Notes: generated by a model not told the origin, from the letters alone. Counted from the first letter of the stretch, positions 25,832-35,411 are shown. The stretch: 64,000 bases of DNA from Streptomyces echinatus (GCF_014203595.1 NZ_JACHJK010000013.1:186001-250000), one strand, 5' to 3'. Program-made: numbers and translations.

Positions 25832-28201
25832 ATGACTTCTGCGCGATCCGGACCGGGGGTGCCCACGGCCACCTACCGGCTGCAGCTCCAGCCCGCGTTC
25901 CCGTTCGCCGCCGCCGAAGCGGCCGTACCGTACCTGGCGTCGCTCGGCGTCTCGCATCTGCACCTGTCCCCGGTCCTGGAGGCCGTACCGGGCTCCGCGC
26001 ACGGCTACGACGTGGTGGACCACTCGCGCGTGCGCGGGGAACTCGGCGGTGAGGAGGGGCTGCGCGCGCTCGCGCGCACCGCCCGGGAGCACGGTCTCGG
26101 CCTCGTGGTGGACCTCGTGCCGAACCACATGGCGCTGGCGCCCCGGCACAACGCGGCCCTGTGGGAGGTGCTGCGCGAGGGCCCCGGGTCGCCGTACGCG
26201 CGCTGGTTCGACATCGACTGGGAGGCGCAGGGCGGCCGGATCCTGCTGCCGGTCCTCGGCGGCCCGATCGGCTCGGAGCGGGCCCACCTGGTGGTCGACG
26301 GCGATGTGCTGCGCTACCACGACCACGCCTTCCCGCTCCGCGCGGGCACCGGGCACCTGCCGCTGCCGGAACTGCTGGACGCCCAGTGGTACCGCCCGGT
26401 GTGGTGGCGGCTGGCCCGCACCGAGCTGAACTACCGGCGGTTCTTCAGCATCTCGGAGCTGATCGGGGTGCGGGTGGAGGATCCCGCGGTGTTCGACGCC
26501 ACCCACGGCACGATCCTGCGGCTGCTGGCGGACGGCGTGATCGACGGGCTGCGCATCGACCATCCGGACGGCCTCGCCGACCCCGACGGCTATCTCGCGC
26601 GGCTGCACGAGGCGACCGGCGGGCGCTGGACGGTGGTGGAGAAGATCCTCGCCGACGGCGAGCGGCTGCCGGCCTCCTGGCCCGTCGCGGGCACCACGGG
26701 GTACGACGCCCTGCGGCACGTCGACGGCCTGTTCACGGACCGGACGGGGGCGTACGAACTGCTGGGGAGGTACCGGGCGTTCGCCGCGCCGCAGACGGAC
26801 CGGGGCGGCAACTGGGAGGCCACGGTCCGGCGGGCCGCGTACAAGGTGCTCACCCACGAGCTGGCCACCGAGACCGACCGGCTCACCCGGGTGGCCGCCC
26901 GGCTGTGCGCCGCCTCGCCCGACCTCTCGCTGCGCGACCGGGCGCCCTGGGCGCTGCGGACGGCCGTGGAGGAGCTGCTGGTCCGGATGCGGGTCTACCG
27001 GCCGTACGCGTCCGGTGACGCCTCGGCCGTGATCACCGAGGAGGCGGCCGCGGAGGCCCGGCTGGCCTTCGTGGTGCCGCAGGAGGCCGAGGCCGTCGGC
27101 ATCGTGCGCCGGCTGCTGATCGAGCCGCCCGGCGACGCGTCGGCGCCGGACCACGCCGACCGGGTGGAGTTCCGCACCCGGTTCGCGCAGACCGCGTCGG
27201 CGCTGCGGGCCAAGTCGGTGGAGGACACGGCGTTCTACCGCTATGTGCCGCTGCTGTCGGCGGCCGAGGTGGGCGGCGACCCGGGCAGCCCCGGCGTGTT
27301 CCCGGAGGACTTCCACGCGTACTGCGCGCGTGTGCAGCGCGACTGGCCGCTCACCGGCACGGTCGTCACCACGCACGACACCAAGCGCAGCGCCGATGTG
27401 CGGGCCGCGCTGGGCGTGCTCACCGAGTGCCCGGACGCCTGGACGAAGCTGCTCGCCGAGGTGACCCTGGCCGAGGAGGGTGTGCCGGACGGGCAGCTGG
27501 CCTGGGCGGCCTGGCAGACGGTGTTCGGCCTGGGGGCGGCGGAGGAGGAACGTGTCCGGGGAGCACTGCTGAAGCATGTGCGCGAGGCGGGCATGTACAC
27601 CAGCTGGACGGAGCAGGAGCCGCCGTACGAGGAGGCGGTGGCGGCCTTCGTCGCCGCCGGGCCGTGCGGGCCGCCGGGCGAGCGCGTGGCCGCGTTCCGC
27701 AAGGCCCTGGAGCCGCACGTGCGGGCCAACGTCCTCGGTACCGCGCTGGTCCATCTGACGATGCCGGGGGTGCCGGACGTGTACCAGGGCACGGAGGGTG
27801 AGTACCGGGCGCTGGTGGACCCGGACAACCGGCGTCCTGTGGCGTTCCCGCCCGAGACGCCCGGCGAGAAGGACGCCCTGACGGTGGCGGCGCTGCGGCT
27901 GCGCGCCCGGCGCCCGGAGGCCTTCGGCGCGGAGGCGTCGTACGAGCCGCTGCACGCCGAGGGGCCGGCGGCCGGGCACTGCCTGGCGTTCGCGCGCTCG
28001 GCCGAGGTGGTCACGGCGGTGACCCGGCTGTCGCTGCGGCTGGCGGAGGCGGGCGGCTGGCGGGAGACGCGGCTGACGCTGCCGCCGGGCCGCTGGACGG
28101 ACGCGCTCGCCCCGGAACGGGAGTTCGCCGGCCATGTGCCCGTGGCGGACCTCTTCGACCGGCAGCCGGCGGTGCTGCTGGAGCGGCTCGCGGACGACTG
28201 A
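25832..28201 (+). CDS. treY: Malto-oligosyltrehalose synthase TreY
   Basis: GH13 intramolecular transglucosylase, 789 aa, which turns the reducing end of maltodextrins into a trehalose unit. Typical N-terminus TYRLQLQPAFPFAAAEAAVPYL, HGYDVVDHSRV and VDLVPNHM. The nucleophile is Asp243 in GLRIDHPDGL, and the acid/base is Glu270 in VVEKIL. Later come TTHDTKRSADVRARL-like residues, then GVPDVYQGTE. It is the first step of the TreY-TreZ route from glycogen to trehalose. treZ is 3 kb downstream rather than adjacent. Confidence 0.95.
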   Translation: MTSARSGPGVPTATYRLQLQPAFPFAAAEAAVPYLASLGVSHLHLSPVLEAVPGSAHGYDVVDHSRVRGELGGEEGLRALARTAREHGLGLVVDLVPNHMALAPRHNAALWEVLREGPGSPYARWFDIDWEAQGGRILLPVLGGPIGSERAHLVVDGDVLRYHDHAFPLRAGTGHLPLPELLDAQWYRPVWWRLARTELNYRRFFSISELIGVRVEDPAVFDATHGTILRLLADGVIDGLRIDHPDGLADPDGYLARLHEATGGRWTVVEKILADGERLPASWPVAGTTGYDALRHVDGLFTDRTGAYELLGRYRAFAAPQTDRGGNWEATVRRAAYKVLTHELATETDRLTRVAARLCAASPDLSLRDRAPWALRTAVEELLVRMRVYRPYASGDASAVITEEAAAEARLAFVVPQEAEAVGIVRRLLIEPPGDASAPDHADRVEFRTRFAQTASALRAKSVEDTAFYRYVPLLSAAEVGGDPGSPGVFPEDFHAYCARVQRDWPLTGTVVTTHDTKRSADVRAALGVLTECPDAWTKLLAEVTLAEEGVPDGQLAWAAWQTVFGLGAAEEERVRGALLKHVREAGMYTSWTEQEPPYEEAVAAFVAAGPCGPPGERVAAFRKALEPHVRANVLGTALVHLTMPGVPDVYQGTEGEYRALVDPDNRRPVAFPPETPGEKDALTVAALRLRARRPEAFGAEASYEPLHAEGPAAGHCLAFARSAEVVTAVTRLSLRLAEAGGWRETRLTLPPGRWTDALAPEREFAGHVPVADLFDRQPAVLLERLADD

Positions 28202-28697
28202 GGAGACGGGCCGCCCACCGCCCGCGCCGAGGCGGCGGGTAGGCGCGGGTCGGTGGTGCCGCGCTCGTGCACCGCGTGGAGGCCGGTGCGGGCGGGACAG
28301 GGCCGTGTGCGGGCGCGGCGGGGAGGCCGCAGGCGGGTGCGGTGGTGCCGGGTCCGTGCAGCGCGTGGAGGCCGGTGCGGAGGGGACGGCTCCGTGTGCG
28401 GGCGCGGCGGGGAGGCCTCAGGCGGGTGCGGTGGTGCCGGGTCCGTCGGTCGCGCCGAGGTCGTGGGGGGGGCGGTGGTGCCGTGAGCGTGGACGGTGGG
28501 GAGTCCGGTCCGGGCGTGGTGGTGGCGGCTCTCGGGGGACGCGGACCGCATCAGCAGTGTGTCTGTGGCACGCAGTGGCCCGGGCGGCCGCGGGGCCTTG
28601 CGTCCGGGCGCCCCCGGGAGCCTCCCCCGCCGACTGCTTGACAGTTCACCCGTCCCGTGCGGGACTGGGAGGGCGAAGCCGGGCGGACGAGTCGGGG
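28202..28697. other. 496-bp intergenic region containing an 89-bp tandem repeat
   Basis: No gene is supported here. Long frames run through because the sequence is GC-rich and repetitive, but they lack ribosome-binding sites and the repeat length is not a multiple of three. It contains an 8-base G run at 28465-28472. The M14 peptidase promoter probably lies near the right end. Confidence 0.6.
28252..28482. repeat. 89-bp direct tandem repeat, two full units plus partial copies
   Basis: Units begin with GGTGGTGCC at 28252 and 28341, exactly 89 bases apart, and match over most of their length (including CGTGGAGGCCGGTGCGG and GTGTGCGGGCGCGGCGGGGAGGCC). A third unit begins at 28430, again 89 bases on, but diverges after about 18 bases. 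Another GGTGGTGCC occurs at 28474, about half a period later. Confidence 0.8.
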
Positions 28698-29948
28698 GTG
28701 GGTCCACTGCCGGAGCTGCGCTATCCCAGCGTTCCCGAACTGGTGGCCTCGGCGAGGGCATTGGCCGGCCGGGAACCCGGGCTGTGCGCGCTGCGCCAGG
28801 TGGGCGTCTCGCGCGCGGGAAGACCCCTGCACCTGCTGTCGGTGGGCCACGCCCGCCGTGCGGTACTGGTGGTCGCCGGCGCCCACGCCAACGAGCCGAC
28901 GGGCGGTTCCACCCTGCGGGCGCTCGCCGAACGTGTGCTGGTCGACCGGGAGTTGCGGACGGGCACCTCCTGGCACTTCCTGCTGTGCGCGGACCCGGAC
29001 GGCGCGAGTCTGCACGTGACCCCCGCGCCGCGCAGCCTCCTCGACTACCACCTCGGCTTCTACCGGCCGACGGGCGCCGAGCAGCCGGAGTGGTCACCGT
29101 CGGTGCTGCCGCCGGACCGGCTGCCGCCCGAGACCCGGGCGCTGACCGGCGTGATCGACGAGTTGCGCCCGTACCTCCAGGTGACCCTGCACGGCACCGA
29201 CCTCGGCGGCAGCTGGGTGCAGCTGACCAAAGACGTGCCGGGCCTCGCCGAGCCGTTCGCCAAGTCCGCGGCGGAGCTGCACATCCCGGTGGAGACGGGG
29301 GCCTCGGACGCGGCGGGCTGGCCGGCCTCCGGTCCCGGCGTGCACGTGATGCCGGGCCCGGAGACGGGCGTGGCCTACCCGAGCATGCCGGACGACGCCC
29401 GGCACAGCACCTGGTACCACGCGCACCGGTACGGCGGTCTGACGGCCGTGGTGGAGGTGCCGATGTGGGCCAGCGACCTGGTGGACGACCCCGCACCGCA
29501 CCCGGCACCGGCGGCGGCCATGCGGCGCCTGTCCGCCCGGCTGCTGCGGGACGCGCGGGAGGTGGAGCGGATCCTCGCCGAGGCGCTGCCCCGGCTGGAC
29601 GGCGCGGACGGGCCCCTGCTGCGGGCCGCGCGGTGGGCACTGGAGCTGATTCCGGGCCTGGCCGAGGACTGGATCCACACTGCTCCGGCGGGCACCACGA
29701 TGGCGTACGTCGGCAGCGTGGACGCCTTCGGACGGCGGCTGCCGCTGCGGGCCGCGGCGATGCTGCTCCGGGTGCTGCGGGAGGCGGACGACCGGGCGGC
29801 ACCGCGCCTGGAACAGCTCGTCTCCACCTGGTGCGACGCGTTCGCCCAGCGGTTCAGGGCCCGCTGGGTGCCGTTGGAGCACCAGGTGGAGCACCAGTCG
29901 CGGACGGTGCTGGTGGCGGCACATCAGGCGCGGGAGCAGGCGTCCTGA
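28698..29948 (+). CDS. M14-family zinc carboxypeptidase-like protein
   Basis: Predicted metallocarboxypeptidase or related amidase, 416 aa from GTG 28698. Zinc ligands appear as HANE (His63, Glu66) in VVAGAHANEPTGG, with a third His in VTLHGTDLGG. A catalytic-type Glu is in TAVVEVPMW. There is no signal peptide, so it is probably cytoplasmic. The start is uncertain: the frame runs open a long way upstream through repetitive sequence, and the chosen GTG has only a weak G-rich site before it. The substrate is unknown. The family includes carboxypeptidases and deacylases. Confidence 0.75.
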   Translation: MGPLPELRYPSVPELVASARALAGREPGLCALRQVGVSRAGRPLHLLSVGHARRAVLVVAGAHANEPTGGSTLRALAERVLVDRELRTGTSWHFLLCADPDGASLHVTPAPRSLLDYHLGFYRPTGAEQPEWSPSVLPPDRLPPETRALTGVIDELRPYLQVTLHGTDLGGSWVQLTKDVPGLAEPFAKSAAELHIPVETGASDAAGWPASGPGVHVMPGPETGVAYPSMPDDARHSTWYHAHRYGGLTAVVEVPMWASDLVDDPAPHPAPAAAMRRLSARLLRDAREVERILAEALPRLDGADGPLLRAARWALELIPGLAEDWIHTAPAGTTMAYVGSVDAFGRRLPLRAAAMLLRVLREADDRAAPRLEQLVSTWCDAFAQRFRARWVPLEHQVEHQSRTVLVAAHQAREQAS

Positions 29949-30003
29949 CGGGGTGGCGGAACCGGCGCCGGACCGGTGCGGGCCGCCCGGTCGTGGCCGC
30001 CGG

Positions 30004-30417
30004 TCAGCCGTCCAGGGCGAAGACGTGTCCCGTGCGCGCGTTCATGACGCACACGCTGGTGTACGTCTCCGTGAAGTCGACCGACCGGCCGTTCCACCGA
30101 CCGCGCGCGTGGGTCGTCACCGGCGCGAAGATCATCGGACAGAAGACGTCCGCGGCCGGGATGCGGTCGATGTCACCTTGCACGTCCGCCAGTTCGCCGC
30201 AGGCCTGGGCCGCGTGCGCGTGCCCCCGGGGCGGGTCGCACAACAGCAGCGCGCCGTGGGTGACGCCGGTCCGGGCGTCACCCCGGGTGACCGTCAAATA
30301 CAGCCAGTTGCCCTGCTGGTTGTCGGGGGAGGCCGCGCGGGCCGGGCCCGCCGTCAGGAGTCCGGCGGCGGCCAGCAGGGCGCCGGCCGCCGCTGCCGTT
30401 CTGGTGATGTGGGTCAT
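30004..30417 (-). CDS. Subtilisin inhibitor-like (SSI family) protease inhibitor
   Basis: Secreted serine-protease inhibitor, 137 aa. The signal peptide ends near AGPARAAS. Four cysteines (60, 73, 93, 123) are placed as in SSI, forming its two disulfides. The reactive-site loop CPMIFAPV gives Met95 as the P1 residue, the same as in classical SSI (CPMVYDPV). The C-terminal SVCVMNA...HVFALDG mirrors the family ending ECEMNA...SVFAF. SSI proteins control extracellular proteases during streptomycete development. Convergent with the M14 gene. Confidence 0.9.
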   Translation of the reverse strand: MTHITRTAAAAGALLAAAGLLTAGPARAASPDNQQGNWLYLTVTRGDARTGVTHGALLLCDPPRGHAHAAQACGELADVQGDIDRIPAADVFCPMIFAPVTTHARGRWNGRSVDFTETYTSVCVMNARTGHVFALDG

Positions 30418-30553
30418 GGCCCTTGCATCGGCACGCGGGGCCGCCTTCCGCAGTGCCGCTCACCCGATCGGGACGGCATTCGCGCACCACCGGGCATCTG
30501 TTCGAACCGGGTCGGCCGCGGGCTCCCTTGCCGGCAACCGGTCCGCGGAGCGC

Positions 30554-31105
30554 TCAGCTCGCCGAGAGCCGGAACGCCATCCTGCCGAAGGCGATCTGGT
30601 CGCCCTCGCGGACGACGACCGCGCCGGTCACCCGGCGGCCGTTGACGGTGGTGCCGTTGGTCGAACCCAGGTCCCTGAGCACCCACAGCCCGCCCTGCCG
30701 GCGGAGTTCGGCGTGCACCCGGGAGACGGTCTCGTGGTTCAGGCGCAGCCCGTTCGCGGGATCGCGGCCTATGCGCAGCGGGTGGGTGTGCGCCGGGTGC
30801 GGCAGCAGCAGCTTGGGCAGCCGCTCGGCCTGCCAGGCGCGGCGCAGCCGTACGGTGAACCCGGAGACGGCCTCGACGGTGCCGAGGACCGCGCGGGAGA
30901 AGCGGTTCTCCTGGGGCAGGTCGGCGACGAGGGCGGCCAGTTCGTCGGAGCGGCGGGCGGCGAGCGCCAGTTCCATCCGGCGCACGAACGTGTCGTGCGA
31001 GAGCCGGCCCAGGGCGACGCCGTCGCGCAGCACCCGCAGCGCCTTGTCACGCTCCGCGTCGGACAGGCGCGCGGGATAGGTGGAGAACTCGAAGGACGAC
31101 GTCAC
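30554..31105 (-). CDS. DUF1707-FHA domain protein
   Basis: A 183-aa protein starting at GTG 31105. Residues 8-60 are a DUF1707 (SHOCT-like) domain (ARLSDAERDKALRVLRDGVALGRLSHDTFVRRME). Residues 95-180 form a forkhead-associated phosphothreonine-binding domain with RIGRDPANGLRL, SRVHAEL and LRDLGSTNGTTVNG, all key FHA residues intact. It probably acts in Ser/Thr kinase signalling near the membrane. The only phosphatase in the window lies far away. It is divergent from treZ. Confidence 0.88.
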   Translation of the reverse strand: MTSSFEFSTYPARLSDAERDKALRVLRDGVALGRLSHDTFVRRMELALAARRSDELAALVADLPQENRFSRAVLGTVEAVSGFTVRLRRAWQAERLPKLLLPHPAHTHPLRIGRDPANGLRLNHETVSRVHAELRRQGGLWVLRDLGSTNGTTVNGRRVTGAVVVREGDQIAFGRMAFRLSAS

Positions 31106-31282
31106 GCAGGTGATTGTCGGGCAGTGAACCCCGGGTGTCCAGAAAACGCGGAACCGGTGCCCGTGTGCGGGTACTTCCGCGACACCTGCCGTCAAAGGGC
31201 GAATTCGAAGGCGGATTGATCGTCCGGAGCGGCACGATGGTGGGGCGGGACATCACGGTGAGCAGACGAAGGGGAACCGTCC

Positions 31283-33028
31283 GTGCAGTTCGAGGTGTGG
31301 GCACCGCAGGCAGAACGAGTGACGCTCCATTGCGAGGGCGCGACGCGCGCGTTGGCGCGCGACCCCGCGCGCGCGGGGTGGTGGACGGGTGAGGCGGAGG
31401 CGGAGCACGGCGCACGGTACGGTTTCGCGCTGGACGACGGTCCCGTGCGCCCCGACCCGCGCTCGCGCCGCCAGCCGGACGGCCCGGACGGGCTGAGCGC
31501 GGTCGTGGACCACGGGCGTCACGAGTGGCGCGCCCGCTGGGCGGGGCGCGGGCTGCCGGGTGCGGTGCTGTACGAACTGCACGTGGGCACGTACACCCGC
31601 GAGGGCACCCTGGACGCCGCCGCGGACCGGCTGGACCACCTGGTGGAACTGGGAGTGACACATGTGCAGTTGATGCCGGTGTGCCCCTTCCCGGGGCGGC
31701 ACGGCTGGGGATACGAGGGCGTGTCGCTGTGGGCGGTGCACGAGCCGTACGGCGGCCCCGAGGCACTGAAGCGCTTCGTCGACCGGGCGCACGGACTCGG
31801 GCTGGGTGTCGTCCTGGACGTCGTGCACAACCACTTGGGGCCGTCCGGGAACCATCTGCCCGCGTTCGGACCGTACTTCACGGACACGCACCGGACGCCG
31901 TGGGGATCGGCGGTGAACCTGGACGCGCCGGGTTCGGACGAGGTGCGCGCGTTCCTGCTCGGCAGCGCGCTGGCGTGGCTGCGGGACTACCGGATCGACG
32001 GGCTGCGGCTGGACGCGGTGCACGCGCTGTACGACACGCGTGCGTGCCACTTCCTGGAGGAGCTGTCAGCGGCCGTGGACGGCCTGGCCGGCGAAGTGGG
32101 CCGGCCGCTGTTCCTGATCGCCGAGTCGGACATGAACAACCCGCGGTTCATCACCCCGCGCGCGGAGCACGGCATCGGGCTGCACGCGCAGTGGAACGAC
32201 GACTTCCACCACGCGCTGCACACCACGCTGACCGGTGAGTCCCAGGGCTACTACGCCGACTTCGCGCGGGAGCCGTTCGCGGCGCTCACCAAGACCCTCA
32301 CCGGCGGCTACTTCCACGACGGCACGTACTCCGGCTTCCGGGGCCGCCGTCACGGCCGGCCGCTGGACCGCGCGCGCGTGGCCGGGCACCGGCTGCTCGG
32401 CTACAGCCAGACCCACGACCAGGTCGGCAACCGCGCCCAGGGCGACCGGCTCGCCGCGCACCTCTCCCCCGGTCTGCTGGCCTGCGCGGCCACGCTGACG
32501 CTGACCGCGCCGTTCACACCGATGCTGTTCATGGGCGAGGAGTGGGCGGCGGGCACGCCCTGGCAGTTCTTCACCGACCACACCGACCCCGGGCTGGCCG
32601 AGGCGGTCCGGCAGGGCAGGCGGCGGGAGTTCGCGGCGCACGGCTGGGCCGAGGAGGAGGTGCCGGACCCGCAGGACCCGGCGACCCGGGAGCGGTCCTG
32701 CCTGGACTGGTCGGAGCCGGAACGCGAGCCCCACGCGCGCGTGCTGGCCTGGTACCGGCGGCTGGTGGCGCTGCGCCGCGCGCAGCCCGACCTCACCGAC
32801 CCGGACCTGGCCGACACGAAGGTGGCCTACGACGAGGAGGCCCGCTGGCTGGCCTTCCGGCGCGGGGACGTACGGGTGGCGGTGAACCTCGGCAAGGAGC
32901 CGGCGGCGATCCCGCTGGGCACCGGCCGCGTGGAGGTCCTGGCCGCCTGGGACCCGGTCACGGCACCGGGCGCGGACGGACTGCTCCTGGTCCCCGGCGA
33001 GTCCTGCGTGGTGCTGGCCCAGCCCTGA
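31283..33028 (+). CDS. treZ: Malto-oligosyltrehalose trehalohydrolase TreZ
   Basis: GH13 hydrolase, 581 aa, which releases trehalose from the product of TreY. An N-terminal beta-sandwich (FEVWAPQAERVTLHCEG) precedes the barrel. LYELHVGTYT, then the nucleophile Asp244 in GLRLDAVHALYD, the acid/base Glu281 in LIAESDMNNPR, and SQTHDQVGNRAQGDR carry the catalytic site. The C-terminal motif MGEEWAAGTPWQFFTDH is characteristic of TreZ. It completes the pathway with treY. The intervening FHA, SSI and M14 genes show the pair is not one operon. Confidence 0.95.
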   Translation: MQFEVWAPQAERVTLHCEGATRALARDPARAGWWTGEAEAEHGARYGFALDDGPVRPDPRSRRQPDGPDGLSAVVDHGRHEWRARWAGRGLPGAVLYELHVGTYTREGTLDAAADRLDHLVELGVTHVQLMPVCPFPGRHGWGYEGVSLWAVHEPYGGPEALKRFVDRAHGLGLGVVLDVVHNHLGPSGNHLPAFGPYFTDTHRTPWGSAVNLDAPGSDEVRAFLLGSALAWLRDYRIDGLRLDAVHALYDTRACHFLEELSAAVDGLAGEVGRPLFLIAESDMNNPRFITPRAEHGIGLHAQWNDDFHHALHTTLTGESQGYYADFAREPFAALTKTLTGGYFHDGTYSGFRGRRHGRPLDRARVAGHRLLGYSQTHDQVGNRAQGDRLAAHLSPGLLACAATLTLTAPFTPMLFMGEEWAAGTPWQFFTDHTDPGLAEAVRQGRRREFAAHGWAEEEVPDPQDPATRERSCLDWSEPEREPHARVLAWYRRLVALRRAQPDLTDPDLADTKVAYDEEARWLAFRRGDVRVAVNLGKEPAAIPLGTGRVEVLAAWDPVTAPGADGLLLVPGESCVVLAQP

Positions 33029-33294
33029 CCCGACCACCCCGGCGATCCCCCGGAAAACCGCACCCGGTACCGCCCGCGGCCCACGACCGCCGTCCGGTAC
33101 CGCGTGCGGCCGGGAGTTGCGGCCCTGCAACCGCCCACGGACACCAGGTGCGGCCTGGCCCCCCAGATATCAGGTGCGGCCTTGAAGCCGCCACCCGGCG
33201 ACCGCATACGGTCCTGGAGCCGTGGGCGGTGTCCGGGGTGCCGCGCGGGGGCGGTGTCCGGGCGGCGGGCGCCGCGGATCCGGGGCGGCTTCCG

Positions 33295-34230
33295 CTACGG
33301 CTCCGGGTCGTCTTCCTTGAAGTCGGTCACCCGTTCCAGCAGGATCGGCTCCCACACGCGCCGGAGCTGGGTGCGCAGCAGGGGCAGCGGGCCGTCCGTG
33401 CGGCCCTCCAGGCGGTCGGTGAGGCGGATGACGGTGTCGCAGCGGGCGAGCCACAGGCCGCGCAGGCAGGGACGGGCGCCGTAGCCGGCGAGGGTGGCGG
33501 CGCGGACCGCGGCCGGGGAGCCGACGGCGACCGCGAGCCCGGCGATGTCCTCGGCGGGGTCGCCGAGGGCCGCCGCGGTCCAGTCCAGGATGCCCCGCAC
33601 CCGGCCGTCGTCGCTGACCACCACGTGGGCGCCGGTCAGCCCGTGGTGGGTGAGGACGGCGGTGCCGGGCTGCGCGGCGAGCTGGGCCGCGCCGGGCGGG
33701 GTGAGCTGGTGCAGCCGGGCGGCGTCGAACTCGTCGGCGGCGGCGAGCCGTTCGGCCGCGTGCACGGCCATCCGGCGCAGCGCCTCCAGCGAGCGCGGCG
33801 CGGTGCGCGGCACGCCGAGCGTCTCGGCCTGGCGGGCGGGGACCGCGCGCAGCCCGCCGAGCAGCCCGGCGAGATCGGCCTCGCCGACGGCGGAGACGTC
33901 GTACTCGTCGGCCGTGCCGCCGGGCACCCTGGTGTCGAGGGTGTAGGCGAGACCGGGCGCCCAGTCGCCGTGTGCGACGCTGGTCGGGACGGCGACGGGC
34001 AGATGCGGGCGGACCAGGTCGCGCAGCCGCAGTTCGCGGCGGCGGCGCACGGACGCCTCGCGGTCGGGCGCCAGGCGCAGCACATGGCGGCCGCCGATCC
34101 ACCAGGTGTGCTCGCGGTCCTCCGTCACGGGCCGCACTTCGGGTCCGCCGGTGCCGTCGCCGCCCTCCTTGAGCAGCGAGCGGACCAGTCGGCGGACGGT
34201 GTCCACGGTGGGGGTCGGTGCCTGGGTCAT
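33295..34230 (-). CDS. Aminoglycoside phosphotransferase-fold protein with degenerate catalytic loop
   Basis: A 311-aa protein of the APH kinase fold. The N-lobe includes HTWWIGGRHVLRLAPDREAS (Leu at the position usually held by the ATP-binding Lys). The catalytic loop, HGDxxxxN in active enzymes, reads THHGLTGAHVVV at residues 194-205: the catalytic Asp position is Gly197/Leu198 and the metal-binding Asn is His202. The second metal Asp is kept in GILDW (Asp216). The reading frame is intact and coding-like, so this is probably a maintained pseudokinase or a binding protein. A long C-terminal helix region ends in an acidic tail. Confidence 0.75.
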   Translation of the reverse strand: MTQAPTPTVDTVRRLVRSLLKEGGDGTGGPEVRPVTEDREHTWWIGGRHVLRLAPDREASVRRRRELRLRDLVRPHLPVAVPTSVAHGDWAPGLAYTLDTRVPGGTADEYDVSAVGEADLAGLLGGLRAVPARQAETLGVPRTAPRSLEALRRMAVHAAERLAAADEFDAARLHQLTPPGAAQLAAQPGTAVLTHHGLTGAHVVVSDDGRVRGILDWTAAALGDPAEDIAGLAVAVGSPAAVRAATLAGYGARPCLRGLWLARCDTVIRLTDRLEGRTDGPLPLLRTQLRRVWEPILLERVTDFKEDDPEP

Positions 34231-34283
34231 GGGTCGAGCGTCGCCGTTCCGGTGGGTGTCGAGGATGGGGCTCCCTGGTTCTC

Positions 34284-35411
34284 TCAGTCCACTATGACCA
34301 TCTCACGGGTGGTGTTGTTGAGGCGGCGCCCGCCGTCCTCGGTGACCGTGACGATGTCCTCGATACGCACCCCGAAGCGGCCGGGCAGATAGACGCCGGG
34401 CTCCACGGAGAAGCACATGCCGGGCACGAGCGGCAGCTCCTCGCCCTCGATCATGTACGGCGGCTCGTGCGTGGTGACGCCGATGCCGTGCCCGGTGCGG
34501 TGGATGAAGTACGCGCCGTACCCGGCGTCGGTGATCACCGCGCGGGCGGCGCGGTCGACCTCCTGGCAGGCCACGCCCGGGCGTACGGCCCGGAAGCCTG
34601 CCTCCTGGGCGGCGCGCACGAGGTCGTGGACCCGGCGCTCCTCCTCGGTCGGCTCGCCGACGTGGACCGTGCGCGTGGTGTCGGAGCCGTAGCCGTCCTT
34701 CAGTCCGCCGAAGTCGAGGACGACCATGTCGCCGGTCCGGATGACGCGGTCGCCGACCTCGTGGTGGGGGTTGGCGCCGTTGGGGCCGGAGCCGACGATG
34801 GTGAAGTCGACCTGGGAGTGGCCGAAGCGGGTCAGCAGGCCGGCGAGGTCGTGGCCGACGTCGGACTCGCGGCGGCCGGCGAAGGGAACCTTGCGGATCG
34901 CCTCGAACGCCTGGTCGGCGGCCGCGCCCGCGGCTGCCAGGAGTTCCACCTCGGCCGCGTCCTTGACCGCGCGGAGCATGGGCAGGGCGTCGGTGAGGGC
35001 GGCGTACGACGTCTCCGGCAGGGCCCGCTGGAGGCCCAGCAGGTGCATGGCCCAGGCGTTGTCGCTGATGCCGTACCGGCCGCGGCCGTCGAGGAGGCCT
35101 GCGGTGACGGCGTAGGGGTCCTTGCCGTCGGTCCAGTCGCGCAGGGTCAGCGCGGCGGCGCCGGCCGCGTGCTCGGCGTCGGGGGCCTCCAGGGCGGGCA
35201 CGACGAGCACCGGGTCGCGGCCCGGGGCGAGGACCAGTACGGTCAGCCGTTCCGTGACCGCGGTGGGTGTGTAGCCGGTGAGCCACACCATGTCCGGCCC
35301 CGGGGCCACGAGCAGTCCGGCGAGGCCGGCGTCGGCGGCGGAGCGCACGGCGCGCTCCATGCGGGCCCTGTGGTCGGCGGCGGTGAAGGGCGCGGGCGTG
35401 GTACCGGTCAT
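34284..35411 (-). CDS. M24 family Xaa-Pro peptidase
   Basis: Cytoplasmic metallopeptidase of the pita-bread fold, 375 aa. ATG 35411 follows GGAGG. The N-terminal creatinase-like domain has MVWLTGYTPTA. Dinuclear-metal ligands are seen in order: Asp in VLDFGG, Asp in GSDTTRT, His in RTGHGIG, Glu in SVEPGVY and Glu in RIEDIVTV. The proline-specificity residues include THEPP. It removes N-terminal residues preceding proline, or acts as a prolidase-type dipeptidase. Confidence 0.9.
   Translation of the reverse strand: MTGTTPAPFTAADHRARMERAVRSAADAGLAGLLVAPGPDMVWLTGYTPTAVTERLTVLVLAPGRDPVLVVPALEAPDAEHAAGAAALTLRDWTDGKDPYAVTAGLLDGRGRYGISDNAWAMHLLGLQRALPETSYAALTDALPMLRAVKDAAEVELLAAAGAAADQAFEAIRKVPFAGRRESDVGHDLAGLLTRFGHSQVDFTIVGSGPNGANPHHEVGDRVIRTGDMVVLDFGGLKDGYGSDTTRTVHVGEPTEEERRVHDLVRAAQEAGFRAVRPGVACQEVDRAARAVITDAGYGAYFIHRTGHGIGVTTHEPPYMIEGEELPLVPGMCFSVEPGVYLPGRFGVRIEDIVTVTEDGGRRLNNTTREMVIVD

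Noticed and set aside
28134..28697. Upstream extension of the M14 peptidase frame through the tandem repeat
   Set aside because: The sequence is repetitive with an 89-base period, which shifts frame every unit, and has no ribosome-binding site.
33064..33184. Repeated CCGGTACCGC and CAGGTGCGGCC motifs between treZ and the APH-fold gene
   Set aside because: The copies are short, imperfect and irregularly spaced, and are expected at this GC content.
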